A stretch of DNA of 10,473 nt from Pseudomonadales bacterium (GCA_028822125.1 JAPKEK010000037.1:1-10473); one strand, 5' to 3'. Shown: positions 1-7,640, numbered from the stretch's first letter. A program made the numbers and translations. Notes: generated from the letters alone by a model not told the origin.

Positions 1-13
1 TGCTATGATTCAT
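1..13 (-). CDS. Possible 5' end of a gene running off the left edge
   Basis: On the minus strand an ATG at 13-11 is preceded, six bases away, by a purine-rich Shine-Dalgarno-like AGGGGGA (plus-strand 20-26). Only four codons (M-N-H-S) fit before the window ends, so nothing can be said about the product. The position is sensible: it lies just beyond the terminator-like hairpin at 49-72, where a following gene on the same strand would begin. No promoter was recognised in the 30 bases between hairpin and start, so the call rests on the ribosome binding site alone. Confidence 0.3.
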
Positions 14-48
14 GTAAGGTCCCCCTAGGATAACCGTTGCCGGGTTAT

Positions 49-72
49 AAAAAATGCAGCCAAGCGCTGCAT
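49..72 (-). terminator. Intrinsic terminator downstream of the first serine hydrolase gene
   Basis: A perfect 7-bp inverted repeat, ATGCAGC (54-60) and GCTGCAT (66-72), has a 5-base loop. Read on the minus strand it is followed at once by a run of five T (53-49). This is the standard Rho-independent layout. It lies about 130 bases past the stop of the minus-strand gene ending at 203. The stem is short and moderately GC-rich, so termination may be incomplete. Confidence 0.6.
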
Positions 73-202
73 ATCGTTGAGGCAAAAGCCAAGGCTTATT
101 TTCTGGTCATTACCTTCAAACTATGGTAATCCATGGATAAACTGCCAGCTCATTTCTGCTGTGATGCTAATGACTTCGGCGCCCCTGCCGGTACCTAAGA
201 CT

Positions 203-1420
203 TTAACCGCCACCCGCCATGGTAGCGTAAACCATTGATTTAAAATCAAAGCTGAAGGGATGAAGAAAACCAGGCATACGTTGCGTGAAACACATCCCGG
301 CAATGCCCGAGTGGGGCGCCAACCAGCTATGCGTGCCAGCAACGCCACCCCAGTGGTACTCATCCTGCGAACCAGGATGCTCGCCTTGAGCCAGCTGCGA
401 TTTAAGTGCGAAGCCAAGGCCAAAGACAGTGCCTGGCATTTGCCACATCAAAAAATTTACTCCCACGCCTTCCGCCAGCTGATTGGTACGCATTAACTGC
501 AGGGTTTCTGGTTTTATTATGCGTTGGCCCAACCACTCACCGCCATTTGCAATCATGCGAATGAAATTAAGATAATCTGAAACCGTCGACACCAGCCCAG
601 CTCCACCACTGAGGAATCGACCAGGATGATTAAATCGCCCACTGACAGCATCATCAAATTTCACCAGTGCAGTATTCATGGGATCCATCAAATTAGTCGG
701 TGCATACAGGGTCGTGAAGCGATGAACCTTATCTTCTGGAACCCAGAAGTCAGTATCCACCATCTGCAGCGGAGCAAAAATATGGTCTCTCAGATAACGA
801 TCAAACTTCTGGCCGGAAAGCACTTCAACCAATCGAGCACAGATATCAGTGGCCACTGAATATCGCCAGAAGGCGCCGGGTTCATAAGCCAGCGGTAAGC
901 TTGCTATCTGCTGTGAAAGTGCTTCAAGATCACCACCCCCTTCCATCAAGGCACCGATACCCTGCCCGGTATACAGCTGATCAATCACTGACTCCGGTTC
1001 AAAATGACCGTAACTCAACCCGGCACTATGACTCAGGATATGCTTTATGAGGATTGGACCCTTGGTGCTGTCCCGGTCATCGGCGGTTTTTGCGCCTGGG
1101 TTGAGCACCTGCATATCGGCAAATTCCGGGAGGTAATTCGATAGCGGATCTGCCAGGCGAAAACCACCGGCTTCATAGCATTGCATCAGCGCCACGGACG
1201 TAATGAGCTTGGTATTGGAATAAATCCTGAAAATAGCATCTTCCCGCAAAGCTGATTTACGCTCCAGGTCCTGAAAACCCAGGTTTTGAACATCAACGAC
1301 TTCAGTACCCCTTAAAATGACGGTACTGATGCAGGACAACAACCCCTTATCAATGTAGCTCTGCATCTTTGCCTTGATGGCTGTAAAATCAAAATCACTA
1401 GCCACTACATCAATCGCCAT
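203..1420 (-). CDS. Serine hydrolase, beta-lactamase/class C esterase family
   Basis: The 405-residue product belongs to the serine beta-lactamase-like superfamily (Pfam Beta-lactamase, EstB/class C penicillin-binding type). Members use an acyl-serine intermediate and most act as esterases or amidases rather than antibiotic-resistance enzymes. The nucleophile motif S-N-T-K is at 68-71 (serine 68, lysine 71). The second motif is Y187-S-V within WRYSVATD, and the third is HWGG at 356-359 followed by AGTHSW. TQRMPG near 379-384 is typical of the C-terminal core strand. There is no signal peptide, so a cytoplasmic enzyme is expected. The ATG start is supported by AAGGGA (plus-strand 1428-1433) seven bases upstream. 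It is transcribed divergently from the SDR gene across a 310-base spacer and ends before a terminator-like hairpin. The substrate cannot be read from the sequence. An ester substrate is likelier than a beta-lactam, given the family and the neighbours. Confidence 0.9.
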   Translation of the reverse strand: MAIDVVASDFDFTAIKAKMQSYIDKGLLSCISTVILRGTEVVDVQNLGFQDLERKSALREDAIFRIYSNTKLITSVALMQCYEAGGFRLADPLSNYLPEFADMQVLNPGAKTADDRDSTKGPILIKHILSHSAGLSYGHFEPESVIDQLYTGQGIGALMEGGGDLEALSQQIASLPLAYEPGAFWRYSVATDICARLVEVLSGQKFDRYLRDHIFAPLQMVDTDFWVPEDKVHRFTTLYAPTNLMDPMNTALVKFDDAVSGRFNHPGRFLSGGAGLVSTVSDYLNFIRMIANGGEWLGQRIIKPETLQLMRTNQLAEGVGVNFLMWQMPGTVFGLGFALKSQLAQGEHPGSQDEYHWGGVAGTHSWLAPHSGIAGMCFTQRMPGFLHPFSFDFKSMVYATMAGGG

Positions 1421-1427
1421 AAGTATA

Positions 1428-1433
1428 TCCCTT
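1428..1433 (-). promoter_or_regulatory. Ribosome binding site of the first serine hydrolase
   Basis: AAGGGA on the minus strand lies seven bases from the ATG at 1420-1418. It supports this start over any internal methionine. Confidence 0.7.
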
Positions 1434-1717
1434 CATTCATCTACCCCTGCAGTATGTGTAGCCAGTATCGTCCACGGTTCCAGCCATTATAGCTAAGATC
1501 GTATCTGAGCGACTAGGAAAACACCTCATAGCCGGTACAGGGCCACTATTCATACGCTGCACCAGAAAAGCAGCTACCTTGTCTGGCGCAACGATATTTA
1601 ACGGATAAACAGCAGCAGAACCAATCCAATTAATGCACAATGTAATCTGCTGCCAGAAACAGTCATGATTTATTGCTACCCCCACAGTTAACTATCTAAC
1701 CCCCATACAGGGTTATC

Positions 1718-1724
1718 AGGAGAG
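1718..1724 (+). promoter_or_regulatory. Ribosome binding site of the SDR gene
   Basis: AGGAGAG ends six bases before the ATG at 1731, a near-ideal Shine-Dalgarno sequence and spacing that fixes this start. Confidence 0.8.
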
Positions 1725-1730
1725 TATCAG

Positions 1731-2594
1731 ATGAGACTTAACAACAAAATCGCAATTATCACCGGCGGCGCCAGCGGTATGGGACTGGCCACGGTACATC
1801 GCTTCCTCGACGAAGGTGCCTGCGTTGTTATAGCCGACTTCAATGAACAAAATGGCCTGGAGGCTGTACGTCAGGCTGGCCAGGCAGGGTTCAGCGAAAA
1901 AGTCCTGTTCCAGAAAACCGATGTAGCATCAGAAGATGATATTCAAGCATTGATTAACCGTACAATATCTCACTTCGGTGGTCTCGATATCATCTTTAAT
2001 AATGCGGGTGTGGGCGGTGCCATAGGCCCCTTGACAGAAACCACAACCGACGACTGGGATTATACCTTTGACGTGCTGGCAAAAGGTGTGTTCCTCGGTA
2101 TCAAGCATGCTGCCCGAGCTTTCAGGGCGCACGTCAAAGGTGGGTCTATTATCAATACAGCCTCAATTGCCGGTCTCAGTGGTGATGCCGGGCCATTAGT
2201 CTATTCAGCAGCAAAGGCCGCAGTCATCAGCATGACCAAAGCTGCAGCGGTTGAACTGGGCCCAGACAGAATCCGGGTTAATGCTATCTGTCCTGGTTTT
2301 ATCAATACGCCCCTGGCAGATGGCGGAGACCCGCAAGCCACAGCAAAAGCCTTTGGCAAAGCTCAACCCTGGCCGGAGCAGGGCACAGGAGATCACATTG
2401 CCGGAACCGCTTTATTCCTGGCCAGTGACGATGCTGAATTCGTGACCGGTGAACACATCATCGTTGATGGTGGGCTCACAGCAGCCGGCCCTGAACTGAG
2501 CAGGCGGTTTCCCAAAGCCTCTGCCCGTACTGGCAGATATTCAGGCATTACCAAGGGCTCCACGGGTGCAGACCCCGAATTGCGGCGCCTTTAG
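1731..2594 (+). CDS. Short-chain dehydrogenase/reductase (classical SDR)
   Basis: The 287-residue product is a classical SDR, an NAD(P)-dependent oxidoreductase acting on alcohols or ketones in the cytoplasm. The cofactor motif TGGASGMG is at 11-18, and Asp36 after the second strand (VVIAD) favours NAD(H) over NADP(H). NNAG is at 90-93, the catalytic serine is Ser145, and the YSAAK motif gives Tyr158 and Lys162. CPGFINTP (187-194) is the usual post-catalytic loop. The position normally held by the fourth tetrad residue, Asn, in the DVNLKGVF-type segment reads DVLAKGVF here, placing Leu116 there. The fold should end near DGG (246-248), so about 35 extra polar residues form a C-terminal tail. 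The gene is divergent from the serine hydrolase and converges on the transporter gene. The substrate is unknown; oxidation of an alcohol released by a nearby hydrolase is only a guess. Confidence 0.93.
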   Translation: MRLNNKIAIITGGASGMGLATVHRFLDEGACVVIADFNEQNGLEAVRQAGQAGFSEKVLFQKTDVASEDDIQALINRTISHFGGLDIIFNNAGVGGAIGPLTETTTDDWDYTFDVLAKGVFLGIKHAARAFRAHVKGGSIINTASIAGLSGDAGPLVYSAAKAAVISMTKAAAVELGPDRIRVNAICPGFINTPLADGGDPQATAKAFGKAQPWPEQGTGDHIAGTALFLASDDAEFVTGEHIIVDGGLTAAGPELSRRFPKASARTGRYSGITKGSTGADPELRRL

Positions 2595-2597
2595 ACA

Positions 2598-2614
2598 TCA
2601 GGGGACACCTCTGG
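2598..2614 (+). terminator. Weak hairpin between convergent SDR and transporter genes
   Basis: CAGGGG (2599-2604) pairs with CCTCTG (2608-2613) across a 3-base loop, with one G-U wobble in plus-strand RNA, four bases past the SDR stop. No T-run follows, so it is at best a weak or Rho-assisted 3' end. On the minus strand the wobble becomes an A-C mismatch, so it suits the SDR transcript better. Confidence 0.25.
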
Positions 2615-2625
2615 ACTGAGTTCAA

Positions 2626-4089
2626 TCACACCTCGCTGACAGCATCGGCGTCGATGGCACCACCTGCATCTCCACTATTGGATTTACGCGAAGCCAGTTC
2701 AGATAAATTAGAGGAATGATCGTCTCTGCTGATCCTGTAAGTGGAGACTACCCAAAGACCCAGCAAAAACAGGCCACAATATAGGGGTAGAAACAGCGTA
2801 GCAAGGTCTCGCCTTATCTCATAGGTAACCTCAGCCACTGAGGTAATACTGTCCAGCCCAACTAAAGAGACAATTGCCCCTGCGCCGATAATCCCCCCCG
2901 CTGAAATAGCTTTAGCAGCAAACCCGCGCGCCGCGTAGAACAATCCCTCAGATCTTCTATTGGTCGTTATCTCGCTATCTTCCACCACATCCGCCATCAT
3001 GGAATCCAGCAGCACGCCACCGATGATCCCACAAATCACTTCCGTTACGATAACAAAACTGTATATGTAGAGAGACAACCAGCTCCCCAGTTCTGGCCAC
3101 CAACCGCTGAGCACCAAAATATAAGGTATAGGGTATAGAATAATATTCACCAGAATCGCAGCAATTGCTGCCTGCTTTTTACCCAGCATTTTACCGAAGA
3201 AGGGAGCCGCCCAATAAGCGATTGCTGGTGACACGAGGACACCTACCCCGGTGATGGCAATCTGCTCGCCGGTAAAAGCAAAGAAATACGTGGTGTTATA
3301 CAGATAGAGTGCCATGCCCAGGCCGCCCGCAATTCCAACGGTCAATCCATAGAAAAAGAGTGCTGCAAAATTTCTATTTTTAACGGATTGAAATATCTGG
3401 CGGATTTCCCGGGAAATTTCCATAAACCTGAATTTTTCGCTGGGTCTCGGCAGGGCCGCAGCCACCTTCTGGGTTCCCAGCGCCGAGATCAGGATTGCCA
3501 GGGCTATCAAAATAGCACCCACAGTGCCATAGATGCTGTAGCCAGCCTGCACCGCAAACCCATAAGCACCGACCCAAAAGAACATATTAACGGTATGAAT
3601 GCCGTTACCGCCATACCAGCCAAAAGCATGGCGCAACGCAAGCCATTTATTCCTGCGATCATAGTCAGTCTCAAGGTCAGGCAACAAGGCTGTGGAAGGC
3701 ACCTCAAACAGCGTCGTTCCTGTTCGAATCAGCAAGGCCAGCGCCAGCACATAAGCAAAAGTGTTGCTTTCATTGAGTTCAATAACGGGATTAAACAAGG
3801 CATAGAAGGTCAACGGCAACAGGAACAGCGCTACGTACATGAAAGGATGTCGTCGTCCCAGGGCACTGCTGGTTTTATCAGACCAGTGACCGAGCAACAA
3901 ATCTGATATCGCATCCCACACCATAGCAATGGCAAGCGCTATAGATGCCAGGTAACCTGGCAACCCCAGAACCTGGTTTGCATAGATCAGCAATAAATAG
4001 CTGAAAGCATTATTCTTCACACCATATGAAATTGCTGCGGAACCGTAAAACCAGAATGTTGAACTTCTCTCTAACTTCGAAATCGCCAT
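2626..4089 (-). CDS. MFS transporter, GPH (glycoside-pentoside-hexuronide:cation symporter) family
   Basis: The 487-residue integral membrane protein has the multi-helix pattern of a twelve-helix major facilitator carrier. It matches the GPH/MelB branch (Pfam MFS_2), which takes up sugars or other solutes with Na+ or H+. The N-terminal signature WDAISDLLLGHWSDKT at 58-73, followed by GRRHPF at 78-83, is the MelB-type cation-site region and helix 2-3 loop. ALLPDLETDYDRRNKW at 134-149 is the family motif of the helix 4-5 loop. DSMMADVVEDSE with a following RRSEGLFYAARGF is the C-terminal counterpart. A hydrophilic tail of about 40 residues ends the protein. A longer frame opens with GTG at 4104, but AAGGAG (plus-strand 4096-4101) lies inside it and six bases before the ATG at 4089-4087, so the ATG is preferred. 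The substrate is not deducible; GPH relatives near catabolic genes can carry non-sugar compounds. Confidence 0.9.
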   Translation of the reverse strand: MAISKLERSSTFWFYGSAAISYGVKNNAFSYLLLIYANQVLGLPGYLASIALAIAMVWDAISDLLLGHWSDKTSSALGRRHPFMYVALFLLPLTFYALFNPVIELNESNTFAYVLALALLIRTGTTLFEVPSTALLPDLETDYDRRNKWLALRHAFGWYGGNGIHTVNMFFWVGAYGFAVQAGYSIYGTVGAILIALAILISALGTQKVAAALPRPSEKFRFMEISREIRQIFQSVKNRNFAALFFYGLTVGIAGGLGMALYLYNTTYFFAFTGEQIAITGVGVLVSPAIAYWAAPFFGKMLGKKQAAIAAILVNIILYPIPYILVLSGWWPELGSWLSLYIYSFVIVTEVICGIIGGVLLDSMMADVVEDSEITTNRRSEGLFYAARGFAAKAISAGGIIGAGAIVSLVGLDSITSVAEVTYEIRRDLATLFLPLYCGLFLLGLWVVSTYRISRDDHSSNLSELASRKSNSGDAGGAIDADAVSEV

Positions 4090-4095
4090 ACCCAT

Positions 4096-4101
4096 CTCCT
4101 T
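4096..4101 (-). promoter_or_regulatory. Ribosome binding site deciding the transporter start
   Basis: AAGGAG on the minus strand lies six bases from the ATG at 4089-4087. It would be inside the coding frame if the upstream GTG (4104-4102) were used, so it argues for the shorter protein. Confidence 0.75.
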
Positions 4102-4137
4102 CACGCCCGATTAAAGCGGAGTTTGACATCGAACGAA

Positions 4138-4158
4138 AGATAAATTAATAATTTATCT
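4138..4158. promoter_or_regulatory. 21-bp palindrome, candidate operator for the transporter gene
   Basis: AGATAAATT (4138-4146) and AATTTATCT (4150-4158) are perfect 9-bp inverted arms around AAT. The site lies about 50 bases upstream of the transporter start, where a repressor or activator would contact the promoter. No T-run follows, so it is not a standard terminator. The size and symmetry suit a dimeric helix-turn-helix regulator, but no regulator gene is in the window and the motif matches no operator I can name. Confidence 0.45.
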
Positions 4159-4168
4159 CAAATCGGAT

Positions 4169-4188
4169 GCCCCTGCGAGGCAGCGGGC
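4169..4188. repeat. GC-rich hairpin beside the palindrome
   Basis: GCCCCTGC (4169-4176) pairs with GCAGCGGGC (4180-4188) around a GAG loop, giving eight G-C-rich pairs with one bulged C (4184). It begins 11 bases from the AT-rich palindrome. No T-run follows on either strand, so a terminator role is unlikely. It may be chance structure or part of a regulatory site. Confidence 0.35.
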
Positions 4189-4465
4189 AACAACAAGGCT
4201 TGCTTTCCGGTGTGCGCGATGCGAGGGACCACCCCCACTTGGGCTTAGATCCTAAATAAAGCGTCCCCTGCACTGCAGCGCCCTGCCGCCCCTACCGAGT
4301 GATGCCGTCTGCCAACATGGAAGCTGGCGCTGACCTAATCGCACGGGCTCATGCCAGCCCGGTCGCGCTCTGGCAAACTCGTCAGAACACACGTGTCAAT
4401 CCAGATTCGCCAATGGTTCTTTTCTGTGATTAACTCACTTCCTGATTAAATTCGCGAAACCTACT

Positions 4466-4888
4466 ATGCTTTACTGCCAAAAATTCAGTGCTGTTACAGG
4501 ACGCATCCTGCTGGGCCTGTACTTCTTGATTCCCGGAATTTCAAAAGTGAGCGGATTCAAGGCAACCGCCATCTATATGTCTGAACACGGTATGGTATTC
4601 ATACCTTTTTTCCTGGTTACAACTATTATCCTGCAAATCGGCGGTGGTATGGCGCTGATTCTGGGGTTTCGAATCAGTGAAGTTTCCTTTATGTTTGCTG
4701 TCCTGACACTCATTATCAGTCTCGTCATGCACGACTTCTGGGCTTTGGAATCAGGTATCGAGCAAGCCCATGAAATGCAGAATTTTATCAAAAATATGGC
4801 CATTATGGCCGGCTTACTGGTCCTATCTGCAACGCAACATATCGGCACCTGGAGCCTGACTAGCTCAGCCAGTGAAGCTAACGCCTGA
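4466..4888 (+). CDS. DoxX-like small membrane protein
   Basis: The 140-residue protein has four predicted membrane helices (about residues 12-25, 43-66, 71-89 and 109-124), the size and topology of the DoxX family (Pfam DoxX and relatives). The opening TGRILLGLYFLIPGISKVSG (11-30) is the characteristic first helix, a conserved glycine-rich segment ending in GxxK. HDFW at 89-92 and QNFIKNMAIMAGLL at 105-118 match the third-helix end and fourth-helix entry of the family. DoxX proteins are inner-membrane proteins of mostly unknown function; some are linked to quinone or sulfur redox chemistry or oxidative stress. There is no obvious Shine-Dalgarno sequence before the ATG, so the start rests on alignment to the family's first helix and an in-frame stop at 4427-4429. 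The gene converges on the Uup-like gene 38 bases away, with no convincing terminator between them. Confidence 0.85.
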   Translation: MLYCQKFSAVTGRILLGLYFLIPGISKVSGFKATAIYMSEHGMVFIPFFLVTTIILQIGGGMALILGFRISEVSFMFAVLTLIISLVMHDFWALESGIEQAHEMQNFIKNMAIMAGLLVLSATQHIGTWSLTSSASEANA

Positions 4889-4926
4889 TGCCAGGATGCT
4901 GCGCCTCTGAATTTCGCGGATCCACG

Positions 4927-6810
4927 TCACGCATCAGCTTGCTGAGCTTCCAATATTTCCCAGCGATGATAAAGCGAGGACAATTTGTCGCGTTCATCTT
5001 CCAGCGTTTGGTACTGCTTCAGTTGATCAACCTGACCCAGTTTAAAAAAACTGCTATCAGTGACCGCTGCCTCCAAAGCTGCAATTCTTGCTTCAGCCTG
5101 CTCGATCAAAGCGGGTAATCCCGCCAGTTCCTTGTTTAGCCTGCGCTGTTGCCTGGTCTTTGTCGATTGCTGCCTTTTAGCCGCTGGTGTGCCAGCTACA
5201 GTGCTCACTTTACTTCCAGCGTGTCCTTCGAAAACTCCTCCACTGTCTTTCCAATCCTGATAATTACCGACATAATCACAAATGCGCCCATCACCCTCAA
5301 ACACCAGCAGGGAAGAGACCACATTATCAAGGAAAGATCTATCATGAGAGACCATTAAAATCGTGCCCTTGTACTCCACCAGAAGCTCTTCAAGTAATTC
5401 AAGGGTTTCAACATCAAGATCATTGGTAGGCTCATCCATCACCAGAAGATTAGCCGGCACCATAAACAGCCTGGCCAGCAGCAACCTGTTCTGCTGGCCA
5501 CCACTGAGCGTACCTATCAATGCTCGAGCATCGTCGCCCTTGAACAGGAACCTTTTCAGATAAGCCAGCACATGGATAGATTTACCATTGATTTCTATGA
5601 AATCGCCGCTGTCACAGAGAAAATCCAAGGCCCGGATATCAGGATCCAGGGTTTTACGGATCTGGTCAAAGTAGGCCGTTGTTAACTTAGTCCCGGTTCT
5701 GATAATACCGCCAGAGGGTGACAGCGTCCCCAGCAGAAGACCCAGCAAAGTCGATTTACCGATACCATTGGGGCCCAGCAAACCAATCCGGTCTCCTCTC
5801 TGGATGATCAGGTCAAAATTCCTGATCAGTACCTGATCATCGATCTGATAACTAACGTCGATGAATTCCTTTATAGCCTTACCCGATCTTTCGCCACTAT
5901 CAACTTCAAGTTTTAGTTGAGCAATTGAACGCCGCTGTCTCCTGTCTTCGCGAAGTGACTGCAATGCCCGCACCCGACCCTCATTACGAGTGCGTCTGGC
6001 TTTAATGCCCTGGCGAATCCAAACCTCCTCCGCTTTCAGTTTCTGATCAAACCTTTTGTCCTGTTCTGATTCCACAGCGAGTTGGTGTTCCCTGCGTTGC
6101 AGAAAAGAAGCATAATCCATGTCCCACCGGGTGAGTGCGCCACGATCAATATCGATCACAGAGGTCGCAACCGCTTGCATCAGCTCCCGGTCATGAGAGA
6201 TGAATATGACGGTTCCGGAAAATTCGAGCAATAACTGTTGCAGCCATTCGATGGTCGGTATATCAAGATGATTGGTAGGCTCATCTAATAACCAAACATC
6301 AGGGTCAACCACTAGAGAGCGTGCAATTGCCATTCGCTTTAGCCAGCCGCCTGACAATTCGCTTAGCTTTTTTTCTGCAGGTAATTCCAACCGGTCAATC
6401 ATGGCCTCAACTCTATAGCCCACTGCCCAGCCATCCAATGCATCCAATTTATTTTGCACTTCTAGCAATTCTTGAGGAGCGGTTGCAGCATCGGCCGTGA
6501 GGCCCTTGTATTGATTCAGCAGGTAGCCTATTTCACTGAATCCTGCAGCAACAGCCTGATAAACAGTCATATCCGCCGCGTCTGGCAAGGACTGGTCCAG
6601 GGTAGAAAACCTCAATTTGTCCCGTCGCCAAATTTTGCCTTCATCAGCCAGAACCGCGCCATTAATCACATTCAATAAGGTGCTCTTACCACTACCGTTG
6701 TAGCCGGTAATACAGCAGCGTTCCCCAGCGCTGATGCTGAGGTTAACGTTGTTCAATACCGCATTATTGCCGTAGGAAACTGAAATATTCTGAAGTGAGG
6801 TGACCAGCAT
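4927..6810 (-). CDS. uup: ABC-F family ATPase, Uup-like
   Basis: The 627-residue protein has two fused ABC ATPase domains and no membrane segments, the ABC-F layout. In the first domain, Walker A is GYNGSGKST (36-44), the signature is LSGG (152-155) and Walker B runs to DEPTNHLD (176-183), followed by SHDR. The inter-domain linker holds QGIKARRTRNEGRVRAL (267-283), characteristic of Uup. In the second domain, Walker A is GPNGIGKST (346-354), the signature is LSGGQ (435-439) and Walker B ends DEPTNDLD (459-466). A basic, coiled-coil C-terminal domain (about 545-624) is also Uup-like; in Escherichia coli that domain binds DNA. Known roles of Uup include limiting precise transposon excision, processing branched DNA and ribosome-associated functions. 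The start is uncertain: an upstream ATG at 6858 adds 16 residues and another at 6822 adds four. None has a clear Shine-Dalgarno sequence. The chosen ATG puts MLVTSLQNIS where relatives begin. Confidence 0.9.
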   Translation of the reverse strand: MLVTSLQNISVSYGNNAVLNNVNLSISAGERCCITGYNGSGKSTLLNVINGAVLADEGKIWRRDKLRFSTLDQSLPDAADMTVYQAVAAGFSEIGYLLNQYKGLTADAATAPQELLEVQNKLDALDGWAVGYRVEAMIDRLELPAEKKLSELSGGWLKRMAIARSLVVDPDVWLLDEPTNHLDIPTIEWLQQLLLEFSGTVIFISHDRELMQAVATSVIDIDRGALTRWDMDYASFLQRREHQLAVESEQDKRFDQKLKAEEVWIRQGIKARRTRNEGRVRALQSLREDRRQRRSIAQLKLEVDSGERSGKAIKEFIDVSYQIDDQVLIRNFDLIIQRGDRIGLLGPNGIGKSTLLGLLLGTLSPSGGIIRTGTKLTTAYFDQIRKTLDPDIRALDFLCDSGDFIEINGKSIHVLAYLKRFLFKGDDARALIGTLSGGQQNRLLLARLFMVPANLLVMDEPTNDLDVETLELLEELLVEYKGTILMVSHDRSFLDNVVSSLLVFEGDGRICDYVGNYQDWKDSGGVFEGHAGSKVSTVAGTPAAKRQQSTKTRQQRRLNKELAGLPALIEQAEARIAALEAAVTDSSFFKLGQVDQLKQYQTLEDERDKLSSLYHRWEILEAQQADA

Positions 6811-7247
6811 GAGAGCGATCATAATACCACGACTAGGCCGTCTTACGGCAAACAACATTATGGGGTGCCAACTGATCCTACCCGGGAAACGGCTAGGTAT
6901 TGCTTTTGGCTGAATCCACGGCTATCTGCCTTTATCGGAGAATATGGCCCCAGCCTTATTCTCTATAGCGTCTGCCAACAGGTTTAGATCGAAGCAAGCA
7001 TCAGCCATAAAGAGCTGAAACTCAGCTGACAAGCAGACGATTCCCGGAGCCAACTGTCAGCGGGTCTCCCGATCTGCCTGCACTGCAACAAACAGCTGGC
7101 CGCAATCAGCGCAGCAAGGTCGCCTCAGGTCAGATAAAACGCCTGCAGAATTACTTGCCAAGCACAGTGAAATCCACTGCGGAGAAAGGGTAAGATTTAA
7201 ACAAAACCGTTAAATGCTTCCTATTGGACGAACTACACCGGAAAACC
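6811..7247. promoter_or_regulatory. Divergent spacer between Uup-like and DUF1232 genes
   Basis: This stretch lies between divergent genes; its left edge depends on which Uup start is used. It shows two small overlapping inverted repeats. AGCTGA (7013-7018) pairs with TCAGCT (7022-7027), and GCTGACA (7025-7031) pairs with TGTCAGC (7055-7061) across 23 bases. I could not place confident promoters and see no tRNA, small-RNA signature or coding frame with recognisable content. Confidence 0.4.
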
Positions 7248-7640
7248 ATGACTCAAAAAGCACCCAAAGGATTCAAACGCTTTCTTCCGAAGGCTTCAAA
7301 GTTACTGAAACAACCCGCTGAACTTAAGGTGTTGATTTCCAGTGCCAGTAAAAAACTGGCTGCAACCAGCGGTTCCAGACTATCAGAAGCACAATCCAAT
7401 CTCACGCTGTTTCTGGATCTTCTAAACTGCTATGTACAGGGGACCTATCGAGCCGTTTCTAACGAAACCCTGGTCGCAATTGCAGCCGCAGTTCTATATT
7501 TCCTGGTGCCGTTGGACCTGATACCCGATTTCATCCTAGCCTGGGGGTTGCTCGATGATATTGCCGTTGTGTCTTACATTTATGGCCAGGTCAGGGATGA
7601 GTTAGAAAAATTCAAAGCCTGGCGGGCAGACAACAGGTAA
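7248..7640 (+). CDS. DUF1232 (YkvA-type) small membrane-associated protein
   Basis: The 130-residue protein carries the DUF1232 core YFLVPLDLIPDF (84-95), then G100 and LDD (102-104). This is the family's defining hydrophobic stretch, with the invariant P-x-D-x-x-P-D pattern. The family is widespread in bacteria and its function is not established; a membrane-associated role is usually assumed. The first 50 residues are lysine-rich and hydrophilic. The last 15 are charged, ending EKFKAWRADNR. A longer frame starts at a TTG (7224), but neither start has a strong ribosome binding site. The ATG at 7248, preceded by CCGGAAAACC, is preferred as the commoner codon. The gene stands alone, divergent from the Uup-like gene and convergent with the lipoprotein gene. 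Confidence 0.85.
   Translation: MTQKAPKGFKRFLPKASKLLKQPAELKVLISSASKKLAATSGSRLSEAQSNLTLFLDLLNCYVQGTYRAVSNETLVAIAAAVLYFLVPLDLIPDFILAWGLLDDIAVVSYIYGQVRDELEKFKAWRADNR

Larger units (their letters stand above)
1421..1730. promoter_or_regulatory. Divergent spacer between serine hydrolase and SDR genes
   Basis: These 310 bases separate two divergently transcribed genes and must carry promoters for both, although I could not place convincing -35/-10 pairs. The clearest structure is a perfect 8-bp inverted repeat, GCAGCAGA (1612-1619) and TCTGCTGC (1646-1653), with 26 bases between the arms. An 82-codon open frame on the minus strand (1437-1685) has no recognisable domain and is judged non-coding. 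Confidence 0.5.
4090..4465. promoter_or_regulatory. Divergent spacer between transporter and DoxX-like genes
   Basis: The 376-base region lies between divergent genes and has no credible open frame. From the transporter side it holds the transporter ribosome binding site (4096-4101), a perfect AT-rich palindrome (4138-4158) and a GC-rich hairpin (4169-4188). A shorter inverted repeat follows, TGCCAG (4352-4357) and CTGGCA (4370-4375) with 12 bases between arms. No strong sigma-70 promoter could be assigned on either strand. Confidence 0.5.

Noticed and set aside
203..1420. Possible antibiotic-resistance beta-lactamase
   Set aside because: It has no signal peptide and its motif pattern and neighbours fit the esterase branch of the superfamily.
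1437..1685. 82-codon minus-strand open frame in the first divergent spacer
   Set aside because: It has no recognisable domain or convincing ribosome binding site, and it fills the spacer that must hold two promoters.
3388..3906. 172-codon plus-strand open frame
   Set aside because: It lies wholly antisense within the transporter gene, whose membrane-protein motifs show which strand is real; the plus-strand product is low-complexity polar sequence.
4090..4104. GTG start adding five residues to the transporter
   Set aside because: The GTG frame would swallow the AAGGAG ribosome binding site that is correctly spaced for the ATG at 4089.
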